Assembly (NCBI RefSeq): GCF_000949385.2 | Contig: NZ_JYKO02000001.1 | Span: 1,326,620 to 1,390,619 of the forward strand | From: Pseudomonas sp. LFM046 | Lineage (GTDB): Bacteria > Pseudomonadota > Gammaproteobacteria > Pseudomonadales > Pseudomonadaceae | DNA: 64,000 nt | Direction: 5' to 3' | In this document: piece by piece, positions 1 to 8,113 of the stretch | Numbering within the stretch: the first letter of the stretch is position 1 | How the letters are laid out: every line of letters begins with the position of its first letter | Notes under the pieces: model-generated | Seen by the model: only the letters and a program-made list of their open reading frames with translations | Database searches by the model: none | Told to the model about the DNA's origin: nothing | Program-made: the position numbers and the translations under genes

Positions 1-2753
1 AGCGCCAGGATGGCGTTGAAGCCGAACGGCTGGCCGAACAGCAGCAGGGCCGGTACGGCACCGATCAGGCCCAGGGGCGCGGTGGCGAAGACCATGAACA
101 TCTGCGCGAAGGAACGCACCTGGAACATGATCACCACCAGCGTCAGCAGGATCATCACCGGGAACAGCACGGCCAGTGCCTTGTTGGCCTTGGCGCTTTC
201 TTCCACCGGGCCGCCGATGGTCACCTTGTAGCCCGCCGGCAGCTTGGCGATCAGCGGTTGCAGGTCGGCGTAGACGGCCTTTTCCACATCCGGCGGTTGG
301 GTGCCCTTGATGATGTCGGCGCGCACTTCGAACGTCAGCTCGCGGTCGCGGCGCTTGAGGATCGGTTCCTCCATCACCGGCTGGAAGCGGCCCACCTGTT
401 CCAGCGGCACCGAAACGCCGGCGGCATTGGTGATGGTCAGGCCCTCGATGCCGCCAAGGTTCTCCCGCTGGGCATTCAGCGCACGCACCATCACCGCCAC
501 GGTGCGGGTGCCTTCGCGTACTTCGGTCACCGGGTTGCCGGTCAGCAGGGCGTTGAGCTGGCTCTTCACCTCGTTCGGGGTGAAACCCAGCAGGCGCAGG
601 CGGTCCTGGTCCAGCACCAGGCGATAGCTGCTGCTGCGTTCGCCCCAATCGACGAAGGTGTCGCGGGTCATGGCGTTGGCGGCCACCACCTGGCGCACTT
701 CTTCGCTGATCTGGCGCAGCTGGTCGAGATTCGGGCCGGAGACGCGGAACACCACCGGGAAGGGCACCGGCGGGCCGAACACCAGCTGGGTCACACGTAC
801 CCGCGCCGAGGGGAATTCACCGGCGGCGATGCGTTCCTGCATGCGTGCCCTGAGGGCATCACGGGCCTTGGAATCCGCGGTCTGCACGATGATCTTGGCG
901 AAGGCCGGATCGGGCAGCTCGGGGTTCAGGGACAGGAAGAAGCGCGGCGCGCCGCCCCCGACGTAGGCATCCACCAGTTTGGTCTGGGGTTCTTCCAGCA
1001 GGGCTTTCTCCACCTGGGCGACCACGGACTCGGTGGCCTTGAAGGCGCTGCCCGGTGGCAGGTAGATCTCCACCAGCAGTTCGGAGCGGTCGGAGTTGGG
1101 GAAGAACTGCTTCTTCACCACGCCCATGCCCAGCCCGCTGACGATGAAAGCCGTCACCACCAGCACGGTGACCAACTTGCGGTGGTTCACGCACCAGGTC
1201 ACCAGGGCCCGCAGGCGCTGGTAGAGGCGGGTGGCGTAGAGGGCTTCATGGCCGCCCGCCACCGGCTGGATCTTCGGCAGCAGCTTCACCCCGAGGTACG
1301 GCGTGAAGAACACCGCCACCCCCCAGGAGGCGATCAGGGCGAAGCCGACGATCCAGAAGATGTTGCCGGCGTATTCCCCGGCGCTGGACTTGGCAAAGCC
1401 CACCGGCAGGAAGCCGATCACCGTCACCAGGGTGCCGGTGAGCATGGGCGCGGCGGTGGAGGTCCAGGCAAAGGTGGCAGCCTGCAGGCGGTCGAGGCCT
1501 TCCTCCAGCTTCACCACCATCATCTCGATGGCGATGATCGCGTCGTCCACCAGCAGGCCCAGGGAGAGGATCAGCGCGCCGAGAGTGATGCGGTCGAATT
1601 CGCGGCCGGTCATCAGCATCACCACGAAAACGATGGAGAGGGTGAGCGGCACAGCGGCGGCCACCACCAGGCCGACGCGGAAGCCCAGGGCCAGCAGGCT
1701 GATCAGCATGACCACGCCGAGGGCCACGAAGAACTTGATCATGAACTCGCCCACGGCCAGGCGAATCTTCTCGGCCTGGTCGGACACCTTGTCGAAGCGC
1801 ACGCCCAGCGGCAGTTCCGCCTGGATGCGGTCTTCCTCGGCCTTGAGCGACTTGTCCAGTTCCAGGCCGTTGAAGTGCGAGTCCATGATCACGCCGAGCA
1901 TCAGCGCCGGTTCGCCCTGGTGGCGGATGCGGTAGGTGGGCGGGTCTTCGTAGCCGCGCTTCACCGTGGCCACATCGGCGATGCGCAGCAGCTTGCCGTT
2001 GGCGTTGATCGGCACGTTCTCGATCAGCTTCAGGCTGTCGAACGCGCCATCCATGCGGATGTAGGCGCGCGGGCCGGCGGTCTCGACGAAGCCGGCCGGG
2101 GCCACGCCGTTCTGCTTGGCCAGGGCTTCGAAGATCTGCTCGGGCTTGATGCCCAGGGTGGCCAGGCGTTCGTAGGAGAACTCGACGAAGATGCGCTGCG
2201 CCTGTTCACCGAGGATGTTGACCTTCTTCACCCCGGGCAGGCGCAGCAGGCTCTGGCGCTGGTCTTCGGCCATCTGCACCAGTTGGCGGTGCGGCAGTTG
2301 CTCGGCTTTCAGGGCGTAGAGGGCGAAGTAGACGTCGTTGTACTCGTCGTTGAAGAAGGGGCCGATCACACCCTGGGGCAGGCGATTGGCCTCGTCGGAG
2401 AGCTTCTTGCGGGTCTGGTAGAAGAGTTCCTGGATGTCCTTCGGGCGGGTGGAGTCGAGGTACTGGATCTTCATCGAGACGAAGCCGGGCTGGGCGATGG
2501 TCTCCACCCGGTCGTAGAGGTCCAGTTCCTGCAGGCGCTTCTCCAGGCGGTCGGCCACCTGTTCCTGCATTTCCCGCGCGGTGGCGCCCGGCCAGGCGGC
2601 GGTGATGGTCATGGTCTTCACCGTGAATGACGGATCTTCCGCGCGGCCCAGCTTGCTGAAGGCGATGGCGCCGGCGATCAGGGTGGCGATGATCAGGAAG
2701 AGGGTGACCGCCGGGTTGTGTACCGCGAAGGCCGAGAGGTTGAAGCGGCTCAT
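1..2753 (-). CDS. RND efflux transporter permease (3' end outside window)
   Basis: Inner-membrane proton-driven drug exporter of the AcrB/HAE superfamily. About 917 residues are visible and no stop codon lies in the window. The start at 2753 gives MSRFNLSAFAV, followed by a first transmembrane helix at about residues 12-30, a large periplasmic porter loop and a hydrophobic helix block. The motif LGLLVDDAIIAIE carries the paired Asp residues of the RND proton relay. The start lies one base after the stop of the membrane-fusion gene, so the two are co-transcribed and probably translationally coupled. No outer-membrane channel gene is visible; it may be beyond the left edge or shared with another pump. 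The substrate cannot be told from sequence. Confidence 0.93.
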   Translation of the reverse strand, partial: MSRFNLSAFAVHNPAVTLFLIIATLIAGAIAFSKLGRAEDPSFTVKTMTITAAWPGATAREMQEQVADRLEKRLQELDLYDRVETIAQPGFVSMKIQYLDSTRPKDIQELFYQTRKKLSDEANRLPQGVIGPFFNDEYNDVYFALYALKAEQLPHRQLVQMAEDQRQSLLRLPGVKKVNILGEQAQRIFVEFSYERLATLGIKPEQIFEALAKQNGVAPAGFVETAGPRAYIRMDGAFDSLKLIENVPINANGKLLRIADVATVKRGYEDPPTYRIRHQGEPALMLGVIMDSHFNGLELDKSLKAEEDRIQAELPLGVRFDKVSDQAEKIRLAVGEFMIKFFVALGVVMLISLLALGFRVGLVVAAAVPLTLSIVFVVMLMTGREFDRITLGALILSLGLLVDDAIIAIEMMVVKLEEGLDRLQAATFAWTSTAAPMLTGTLVTVIGFLPVGFAKSSAGEYAGNIFWIVGFALIASWGVAVFFTPYLGVKLLPKIQPVAGGHEALYATRLYQRLRALVTWCVNHRKLVTVLVVTAFIVSGLGMGVVKKQFFPNSDRSELLVEIYLPPGSAFKATESVVAQVEKALLEEPQTKLVDAYVGGGAPRFFLSLNPELPDPAFAKIIVQTADSKARDALRARMQERIAAGEFPSARVRVTQLVFGPPVPFPVVFRVSGPNLDQLRQISEEVRQVVAANAMTRDTFVDWGERSSSYRLVLDQDRLRLLGFTPNEVKSQLNALLTGNPVTEVREGTRTVAVMVRALNAQRENLGGIEGLTITNAAGVSVPLEQVGRFQPVMEEPILKRRDRELTFEVRADIIKGTQPPDVEKAVYADLQPLIAKLPAGYKVTIGGPVEESAKANKALAVLFPVMILLTLVVIMFQVRSFAQMFMVFATAPLGLIGAVPALLLFGQPFGFNAILA

Positions 2754-2754
2754 C

Positions 2755-3852
2755 TCAGCGCTCCATGGCCAGCGACGGGGCCGGCAGTTCGCGGACGCTG
2801 TCGCCCGCATTCAGCAGATGGGCGCCCAGGGCGACGACGCGCTCGCCGGGCTGGACGCCGCCTTCCAGAACCGCTTCTTCCTGCTCCAGTCGCACGACGC
2901 GCACCGGGCGCAGCTGCACCTTGCCGTCCGTCCCGATGACCCAGACGCCGGTGCCCTGGCCCTTGTCGTGCAGGGCGCCAAGGGGCACGCGCACCTGTTG
3001 CTGGTGGGCTGCGCCATCCAGGCGCAGGGTGATGGTGGAGCCGATGGCCAGGGCGTTCGAGTCGCCGCCCAGGGTGTAGCGGGCGCGGAAGGTGCGGGTG
3101 GTGGCATCCGCCGCGGCGGAGAGTTCGCGCAGGGTGGCGGGCACCGCTTCGCCGGTGGCGCCATAGGGATAGGCGCGGGCGGGGTGGTTGGCCAGGGTGC
3201 GCTGGGTTTCCGGGATGTCGATCACTGCTTCGCGGGCGCCGTTGTGGGCCAGGCTGGCGACGATCTGCCCTTCGGCCACCACCTGGCCGCGATCCACCCG
3301 GACGTCGGTGATCACGCCATCGGCGTCGGCCGTGAGGGTGGAGTAGGCGCGGCGGTTTTCCACCTGGGCCGCTTCCGAGGTGGCGGCGGCCTGCTCGGCC
3401 TGGGCCACCCGCAGGCGCGTATTGGCCTGATCGTAGATCTGCCGGGACACCGCGCCGGTGCCGGTCAGGCGGCGGTAGCGGGCTTCGTCGTCGCGCGCCT
3501 GGCGCAGCTCGGCTTCAGCGGCATTGACGCGATTGCGGGCGGTGCGCAGGGCCAGTTCGAAGTCGGTGTTGTCCAGCACCAGCAGCACGTCGCCGCGCTT
3601 GACGCGGGTGCCCGGGTCCACCTTGCGGGCGATCACCTTGCCGCCGACGCGAAAGCCGAGGTCGCTGGCGGTGCGGGCGGCGACCACGCCGGTGTAGATC
3701 GCGTCCTGCTGGGAGGCGGCCTGCACCTCGGCCACCAGCACGGCGCGTGGCTGGGGCGCGGTAACCGTGGTGTCGGCCTGGCTGTTGCAACCGCTCAGGG
3801 TCAGCAGGGCGGTGGGGATCAGGGCGAGCAGGGCAAGGTGCGGGCGGTTCAT
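2755..3852 (-). CDS. RND efflux periplasmic adaptor (membrane fusion protein), lipoprotein
   Basis: Adaptor linking the RND permease to an outer-membrane channel. I chose the start at 3852 because it gives a lipoprotein signal peptide with lipobox LSGC (Cys22). The open frame runs further upstream, but through AT-rich promoter sequence. Then follow a barrel-sandwich segment (DLGFRVGGKVIARKVDPGTRV), a long alpha-hairpin rich in Ala, Glu and Arg (about residues 85-160), a second lipoyl-like half (ADGVITDVRVDRGQVV) and a C-terminal beta-barrel. The length of 365 residues is normal. It is the first gene of the operon with the permease, and divergent from the MFS operon. Confidence 0.93.
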   Translation of the reverse strand: MNRPHLALLALIPTALLTLSGCNSQADTTVTAPQPRAVLVAEVQAASQQDAIYTGVVAARTASDLGFRVGGKVIARKVDPGTRVKRGDVLLVLDNTDFELALRTARNRVNAAEAELRQARDDEARYRRLTGTGAVSRQIYDQANTRLRVAQAEQAAATSEAAQVENRRAYSTLTADADGVITDVRVDRGQVVAEGQIVASLAHNGAREAVIDIPETQRTLANHPARAYPYGATGEAVPATLRELSAAADATTRTFRARYTLGGDSNALAIGSTITLRLDGAAHQQQVRVPLGALHDKGQGTGVWVIGTDGKVQLRPVRVVRLEQEEAVLEGGVQPGERVVALGAHLLNAGDSVRELPAPSLAMER

Positions 3853-3996
3853 GGAGCGATCCTCGGGTTCGGCGGCAACAGGGCGGGAGTACCGCAGGTC
3901 GAAAATATGATAGGCATAATTTAATTTCACGTATATATGTCACTCATAATTTAAAACGTCGGCCCAAGGGCGAAGCGACCAACGGAGGTACGTGTG
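3853..3996. promoter_or_regulatory. Divergent promoter region with direct repeats
   Basis: AT-rich intergenic stretch between the RND operon (minus) and the small ORF/MFS operon (plus). The 10-mer CATAATTTAA occurs at 3915-3924 and again at 3945-3954, exactly 30 bp apart, which places the copies on the same face of the helix. GTATATATGT lies between them. This layout suits a shared regulator of the two efflux operons, but no regulator gene is adjacent. A ribosome binding site GGAGG lies just before the ATG at 3997. Confidence 0.45.
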
Positions 3997-4137
3997 ATGA
4001 GCAATGAACAGCAGGTAGAGAAGCGCGAAACGGTCTGCGGGGCGCCGTCCGGCGTCAGCAGCGACGACTGGCAGGCCCTGGAATGGCAGCTGATGGCCCT
4101 GGCGCTGGACGCCAAGGAAGAAGGAGCGCAGTCATGA
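3997..4137 (+). CDS. Small ORF (46 aa) translationally coupled to MFS exporter
   Basis: ATG at 3997 follows a strong GGAGG site (AACGGAGGTACGTGTG). The 46-codon frame ends in TGA at 4135-4137, overlapping the ATG of the MFS gene at 4134 in an ATGA junction. The peptide begins MSNEQQVEKRETVCGAPSG and contains an acidic amphipathic stretch (SDDWQALEWQLMALALDAKEE). It has no signal peptide or membrane segment. I recognise no family. It may be a coupling leader for the exporter, a small partner protein, or the remains of a longer gene. Confidence 0.55.
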   Translation: MSNEQQVEKRETVCGAPSGVSSDDWQALEWQLMALALDAKEEGAQS

Positions 4138-5333
4138 ACCCGTCGCGCCTGCTGTTGGTGCTCCTCATGGCGCTGACCGCCCTGGGGGAAATCTCCACCC
4201 AATTGATCATTCCTGCCCTGGGCCGCATCGAGCAGGGCCTGGGCGCCGCCCATGGTGCGAGTCTGGCCGCCCTGTCGGTGTTCGTCGCCGCCTTCGGCGT
4301 GGGGCAGCTTCTATTGGGGCCGCTGTCGGACCGGGTCGGCCGTCGTCCGGTGCTGATCGGCGGACTCAGCCTCTACCTCGCCGCCACGGCCTGGATGCTG
4401 CTGGCCGACAGCATGAGCGACTTCATTATCGGGCGTGCGGTCCAGGGGTTCGGCGCTTGCACGGCGCTGGTGCTGGCGCGTGCGATCGTGCGTGATGTCT
4501 GGAAGGCCCAGGCCGCGCCGGCCCTGGCGCTGACCGTGATCGGCATGCTCAGCACCATCGCCCTGGCGCCGATGGTCGGCGGTGCCCTGACCCAGTGGGG
4601 CGGCTGGCATGCGCCCATCCTCGCCTCGCTGACGATCGGCAGCCTGGCTCTGCTGACGGTGCTGGCGTTCTACCGGGAATCCAATCCCAGCCTCGATCCC
4701 AAGGCCGGCCATCCGGCGACCCTGGCGCGGGATTACTTCGACCTGCTCAAGCAACGCTCCAGCCGCGCCCTGGCCCTGACCCTGGCAGGCACCTACGGGG
4801 CGATGTTCGCCGTGGTCGCGGGATCGTCTGCGGTCTACATCGGCCTGCTGGGACTGAGTTCCGCCGAGTACGGGCTGGCCTTCGGCGCCACCATTTCCGG
4901 CCTGATCGGCGGAGCGCTGTTCACCCGGCGGAAGATCACGCAGCTGGGGCCGCAGCGCATCGTCGGCATCGGCGTCAGCCTGGTGGCCACCGGTGCCACG
5001 GCCACCGTGCTGGTGCATGCCACGCTGGGGCTGTCGGTGCTCGGCATTTCCTTGCCGCAAGTGCTGGTGACCCTGGGGGGCGGCATGCTGATTCCCGCCT
5101 CGGTCGCCGGCGTGGTGATGCCCAACGCGCACCGTGCGGGCCTGGCCGCCGGCCTGATGGGCTTCTCCCAGATGCTGGGTGCCACGTTGAGCGGCCTGCT
5201 GCTGGGCGCGCTGCAGGACGGTACGGCCTGGCCGATGATCGGAGTCCAAGGCCTGTTCGCCCTGGCGGCCTTCAGCACATTCATGCTGATGACCCGCAAG
5301 CCGCGCAGTGCGGCGGTGTCGGTAGCGGGGTGA
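4134..5333 (+). CDS. Bcr/CflA-family MFS multidrug exporter
   Basis: Inner-membrane drug:proton antiporter, 399 residues, about 12 predicted helices. The start at 4134 overlaps the preceding small ORF (ATGA). Family signals are the acidic residue in helix 1 (ALGEISTQLIIPALGRIEQ), MFS motif A between helices 2 and 3 (GPLSDRVGRRPVLIGG) and the ARAIVRDVW segment of Bcr/CflA proteins after helix 4. A polar cytoplasmic loop at about residues 195-220 joins the two halves. The substrate is unknown. It is divergent from an RND pump, so both may answer to the same toxic signal. Confidence 0.9.
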   Translation: MNPSRLLLVLLMALTALGEISTQLIIPALGRIEQGLGAAHGASLAALSVFVAAFGVGQLLLGPLSDRVGRRPVLIGGLSLYLAATAWMLLADSMSDFIIGRAVQGFGACTALVLARAIVRDVWKAQAAPALALTVIGMLSTIALAPMVGGALTQWGGWHAPILASLTIGSLALLTVLAFYRESNPSLDPKAGHPATLARDYFDLLKQRSSRALALTLAGTYGAMFAVVAGSSAVYIGLLGLSSAEYGLAFGATISGLIGGALFTRRKITQLGPQRIVGIGVSLVATGATATVLVHATLGLSVLGISLPQVLVTLGGGMLIPASVAGVVMPNAHRAGLAAGLMGFSQMLGATLSGLLLGALQDGTAWPMIGVQGLFALAAFSTFMLMTRKPRSAAVSVAG

Positions 5334-5341
5334 TGGGCGTT

Positions 5342-5369
5342 CCTGCCCCGGACCGCTGGTCGGGGCAGG
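5342..5369 (+). terminator. Hairpin after MFS gene
   Basis: Nine-base-pair perfect stem CCTGCCCCG / CGGGGCAGG with a 10-nt loop, eight bases after the MFS stop codon. There is no T-tract after it, so termination would be weak or factor-assisted. Confidence 0.45.
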
Positions 5370-5515
5370 GCAGCAGATTCGTGCCTTGATGGGGCCGCAG
5401 GTCTCCGCTTCAGGGCCGGCGGTCCCGGTGAGGCGGTGTGTTGTCGGTTCTCACTGGACGCGTGCTGGCCCTGAGCTAGCTTTATGGCAATGCTAGCGGC
5501 AGCAGGGATGCCACT

Positions 5516-5992
5516 ATGGATAGATATTTCGTGCTGCCGTTCTGGCTGGCGGGGCAGCACTTGGCGGTGAGCCTGGACACTGTCGTCCGCGTGCTCCCGG
5601 CCCTGGCGTGGACGCCTCTCCCCGGTGCGCCTGACACGGTAACCGGGCTGGTCAACGTGCGCGGGCAGGTTTTGCCCGTGGTGGATCTTGCGCGACGTTT
5701 TTCCTGGCCTTCGGCCGCTCCCGCCCTGTGGCAACCCTTCCTCTGGCTGAAAACCCGGCAACGTGAACTGGTGGTGCCCGTGGAGGCCGTGGAGGCCGCC
5801 ACCAGCTGCGCTGCCGCGGATTTTTCCCCCGCGCCCCACCCGCAGGTACCGTCCGCCATCCTCAAGGGGGTGGTGCGCACGGCCGAGGGGCTGCTGCTGA
5901 TCCAGGATGTCGAGCAGGTCTTGTCCGATGCGGATGAAGAGCGCCTGACCGCAGCCCTTGCCCAGGCAAGGAGCGCCGATGGAAACGATTGA
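5516..5992 (+). CDS. CheW-domain coupling protein (WspB-like)
   Basis: First gene of the alternative chemosensory operon, 158 residues, essentially a single CheW domain. It begins MDRYFVLPFWLAGQHLAVSLDTV, and the typical GLVNVRGQVLPVVDLARRF segment lies at about residues 43-62. It is expected to bridge receptors and the CheA kinase in cytoplasmic or membrane arrays. Its 3' end overlaps the CheR start by 14 bases. A second CheW gene two positions on repeats the WspB/WspD arrangement, in which the two couplers are not equivalent. Confidence 0.88.
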   Translation: MDRYFVLPFWLAGQHLAVSLDTVVRVLPALAWTPLPGAPDTVTGLVNVRGQVLPVVDLARRFSWPSAAPALWQPFLWLKTRQRELVVPVEAVEAATSCAAADFSPAPHPQVPSAILKGVVRTAEGLLLIQDVEQVLSDADEERLTAALAQARSADGND

Positions 5993-7493
5993 GGCCCTCT
6001 GCTCGGCGCGCGTACTGAACGTGCTGCTCAATAAGGTTCATCAGCACCTTGGACAGGATTTCTCCGGGGGGCGCACCAGCGACCTGCTTCGCCGCCTGAA
6101 GTTGCTGGCGCTGGAACGGGGCGAGGGCGACCTGCAGCTCTGGCTGGAGACACTGGCTTTTGCGGAATGGGACGACGCCTTGGTCCAGAGTCTGACGCCG
6201 GTGTTCTCCGTTGGCGAAACCTATTTCCGGCGCGATTCCGAGGCCCTCGACTGGGTGGCCCGCCAGCACCTGGCGCCGTTGATTGCGCGTCGCCGTGAGG
6301 ATGGGCGGCGGCGTCTGCGTATCTGGAGCGCCGCCTGTTGCACCGGCGAGGAGGCCTACAGCTTGCTGTTCATCCTCGATGACCTGCTGGGCGCCGAGCG
6401 CGCCAGTTGGACCGTCGAGCTGCTGGCCAGCGACCTCAATGCCAGCTTCCTGCAGCGCGCCGAGCACGGCAGTTATGGACAGAACGCCTTCCGTCGCAAT
6501 GAAGACGACTTCCGCCGCTGCTATTTCCAGGCGGAAGGCCGGCAGTGGCGGGTGCGGCCACAGTGGCGGGGGCGTATCCGTTTCTTCCAGCACAACCTGG
6601 TGCAAGGGCAGCTGCCGGACGCCGCCAAGGGACTTGCGGAGGCCGACCTGATCCTCTGCCGCAATGTGCTGATGTATTTCTCGCCGGAGCAGGCTTCCGG
6701 CGCCTTGCGCCGCCTGCTCGCGAGCCTGGCGGCTGATGGTCTGCTGTTGCTCAGCGCAGTGGAGGCCGGCATCGCCACCCAGGCGGGGCTCAATGGTTTC
6801 TGGGCCGGCAGCAATTACGCACTGGTGCCCGGTAGCCGGCGTCCGGCACTCCGGACCGCCGTGGCGCCGCCCCCTGTAGCGCCTGTGGAACCGGCCACGC
6901 GCCGGACGCCGCCACCCGCTCCACGGCTGGTTGAGAAGAAAGCGGCGGCGCCCAGTCCCGCCCCGCCGCCCGTGGCCAGCGCCAGCGACTCGAATTGGCA
7001 GCAGGCCAGGGATGCCTTGGCCCACGGGCGTTACCCACAGGCCCAGCAGGCGCTGCTGGATTACCTCGCCTGCGCCGGCCTTGGTCAGGCGCAGAAACGC
7101 GATGCCTGTCTGCTGATGGCGCGCAGTTGGGCGAACCAGCAGCGCGCGGACGAAGCGGAAACCTGGTTGCAGCGTGCGCTGGCGCTGGACCCGGCGTCGG
7201 CCGCTGCCTACTGGCTGACTGCAATGTTGGCGCAGCAGACTGGCGCGGAACAGGCGGCGCTGGTGGCGCTGCAGAAGGCGCTCTACCTGGAACCGGACTT
7301 CATCCTGGCGCACTTCTACCAGGCCCGGTTGCTGCGCCTGCGGGGCCAACTGGCCGCCAGTGACAAAGCCCTGCGCAATTGCATGCAGCTGCTCGGCCGG
7401 CGGGCGCCGGACGACCTGGTGTCCGAAGGCGACGGGCTGAGCTGTGCGCAGCTCCTGCGCCTGTGCGAGCAACTGAAAGAGGGACGACGCTGA
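5979..7493 (+). CDS. CheR-type MCP methyltransferase with TPR domain (WspC-like)
   Basis: SAM-dependent receptor glutamate methyltransferase. The start at 5979 has RBS AAGGAG. The N-terminal CheR region includes FSVGETYFRRD and the SAM-binding WSAACCTGEEAYSL; DLILCRNVLMYFS is the conserved LCRNV block. A Pro/Ala-rich linker (about residues 285-330) joins it to a C-terminal TPR region (about 335-490, for example YPQAQQALLDYL and ADEAETWLQRALALDPASAAAYWLTA). The CheR-TPR form is typical of WspC and FrzF-like proteins, where the repeats tune receptor methylation. Its stop overlaps the next start (TGATG). Confidence 0.92.
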   Translation: METIEALCSARVLNVLLNKVHQHLGQDFSGGRTSDLLRRLKLLALERGEGDLQLWLETLAFAEWDDALVQSLTPVFSVGETYFRRDSEALDWVARQHLAPLIARRREDGRRRLRIWSAACCTGEEAYSLLFILDDLLGAERASWTVELLASDLNASFLQRAEHGSYGQNAFRRNEDDFRRCYFQAEGRQWRVRPQWRGRIRFFQHNLVQGQLPDAAKGLAEADLILCRNVLMYFSPEQASGALRRLLASLAADGLLLLSAVEAGIATQAGLNGFWAGSNYALVPGSRRPALRTAVAPPPVAPVEPATRRTPPPAPRLVEKKAAAPSPAPPPVASASDSNWQQARDALAHGRYPQAQQALLDYLACAGLGQAQKRDACLLMARSWANQQRADEAETWLQRALALDPASAAAYWLTAMLAQQTGAEQAALVALQKALYLEPDFILAHFYQARLLRLRGQLAASDKALRNCMQLLGRRAPDDLVSEGDGLSCAQLLRLCEQLKEGRR

Positions 7494-8095
7494 TGGCCGG
7501 AGGGAGCATGGGTAACTGGGCTGAGATCCATCAGCGCCTGGCGGATTTCGAACGGCGGATCGAGGGCGGCTTTGCCGTCAGCGCCGAGGAGCGCCAGGCC
7601 CGTCTGGAGACACGCAGCCGCGAGTGGGCGCGGACCAGTCCGCAGGACGAGGATGACGCCTGGCTGGAAGTGCTGAGCTTCAACCTCAGCTCGGAAATCT
7701 ATGCGGTGGAGGCCTGCCATGTGTCGGCTGTGCTGCCGCTGCCACAGTTCACCCCGCTGCCGGGCACGCCGCCGTTTGTGCTGGGCATCGTCAACGTACG
7801 CGGGCACATCGTTTCGGTGCTGGATTTGCGGGTGTTCTTCGAGCTGCCCATCGAGGGGCTTTCCGACAAGAACTTCCTGGCGGTGTTGCGGGGGCCGGAG
7901 ATGGAGTTCGGCCTGCTGATCGACCGGGTGCGGGGCATCGTGCGTATTCCGCGCGCAAGCCTGCAGAACGGACTGGCGAATCTGACCGGGATACGAGCGA
8001 GTTATCTGCTGGGGGTCACCCCTGATCAGTGGACGGTGTTGGACGGCGCACGGCTGCTGGGCGACCCCAGCCTTCGCATCACGGCCGACGAGTAG
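7493..8095 (+). CDS. CheW-domain coupling protein (WspD-like)
   Basis: Second coupling protein, 200 residues. The start at 7493 overlaps the CheR stop. An alternative ATG at 7508 has a GGAGGG site, but only 3 nt away. An N-terminal charged helical extension of about 60 residues (MGNWAEIHQRLADFERRIEGG) precedes the CheW domain, marked by FNLSSEIYAVEA and GIVNVRGHIVSVLDLRVFFELP. Such N-terminal extensions are typical of WspD-type couplers and of CheW in Dif/Frz-type systems. It lies 18 bases before the first receptor gene. Confidence 0.88.
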   Translation: MAGGSMGNWAEIHQRLADFERRIEGGFAVSAEERQARLETRSREWARTSPQDEDDAWLEVLSFNLSSEIYAVEACHVSAVLPLPQFTPLPGTPPFVLGIVNVRGHIVSVLDLRVFFELPIEGLSDKNFLAVLRGPEMEFGLLIDRVRGIVRIPRASLQNGLANLTGIRASYLLGVTPDQWTVLDGARLLGDPSLRITADE

Positions 8096-8113
8096 GTACA
8101 AGGAGGAACGACC

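Noticed and set aside
258-2630. 790-codon open frame on the plus strand (His/Gly/Ala-rich product)
   Set aside because: It is antisense to the RND permease, whose motifs are unambiguous; long antisense frames are expected in such GC-rich coding DNA. The same applies to the large antisense frames at 7316-9859, 9735-11939 and 21693-23519.
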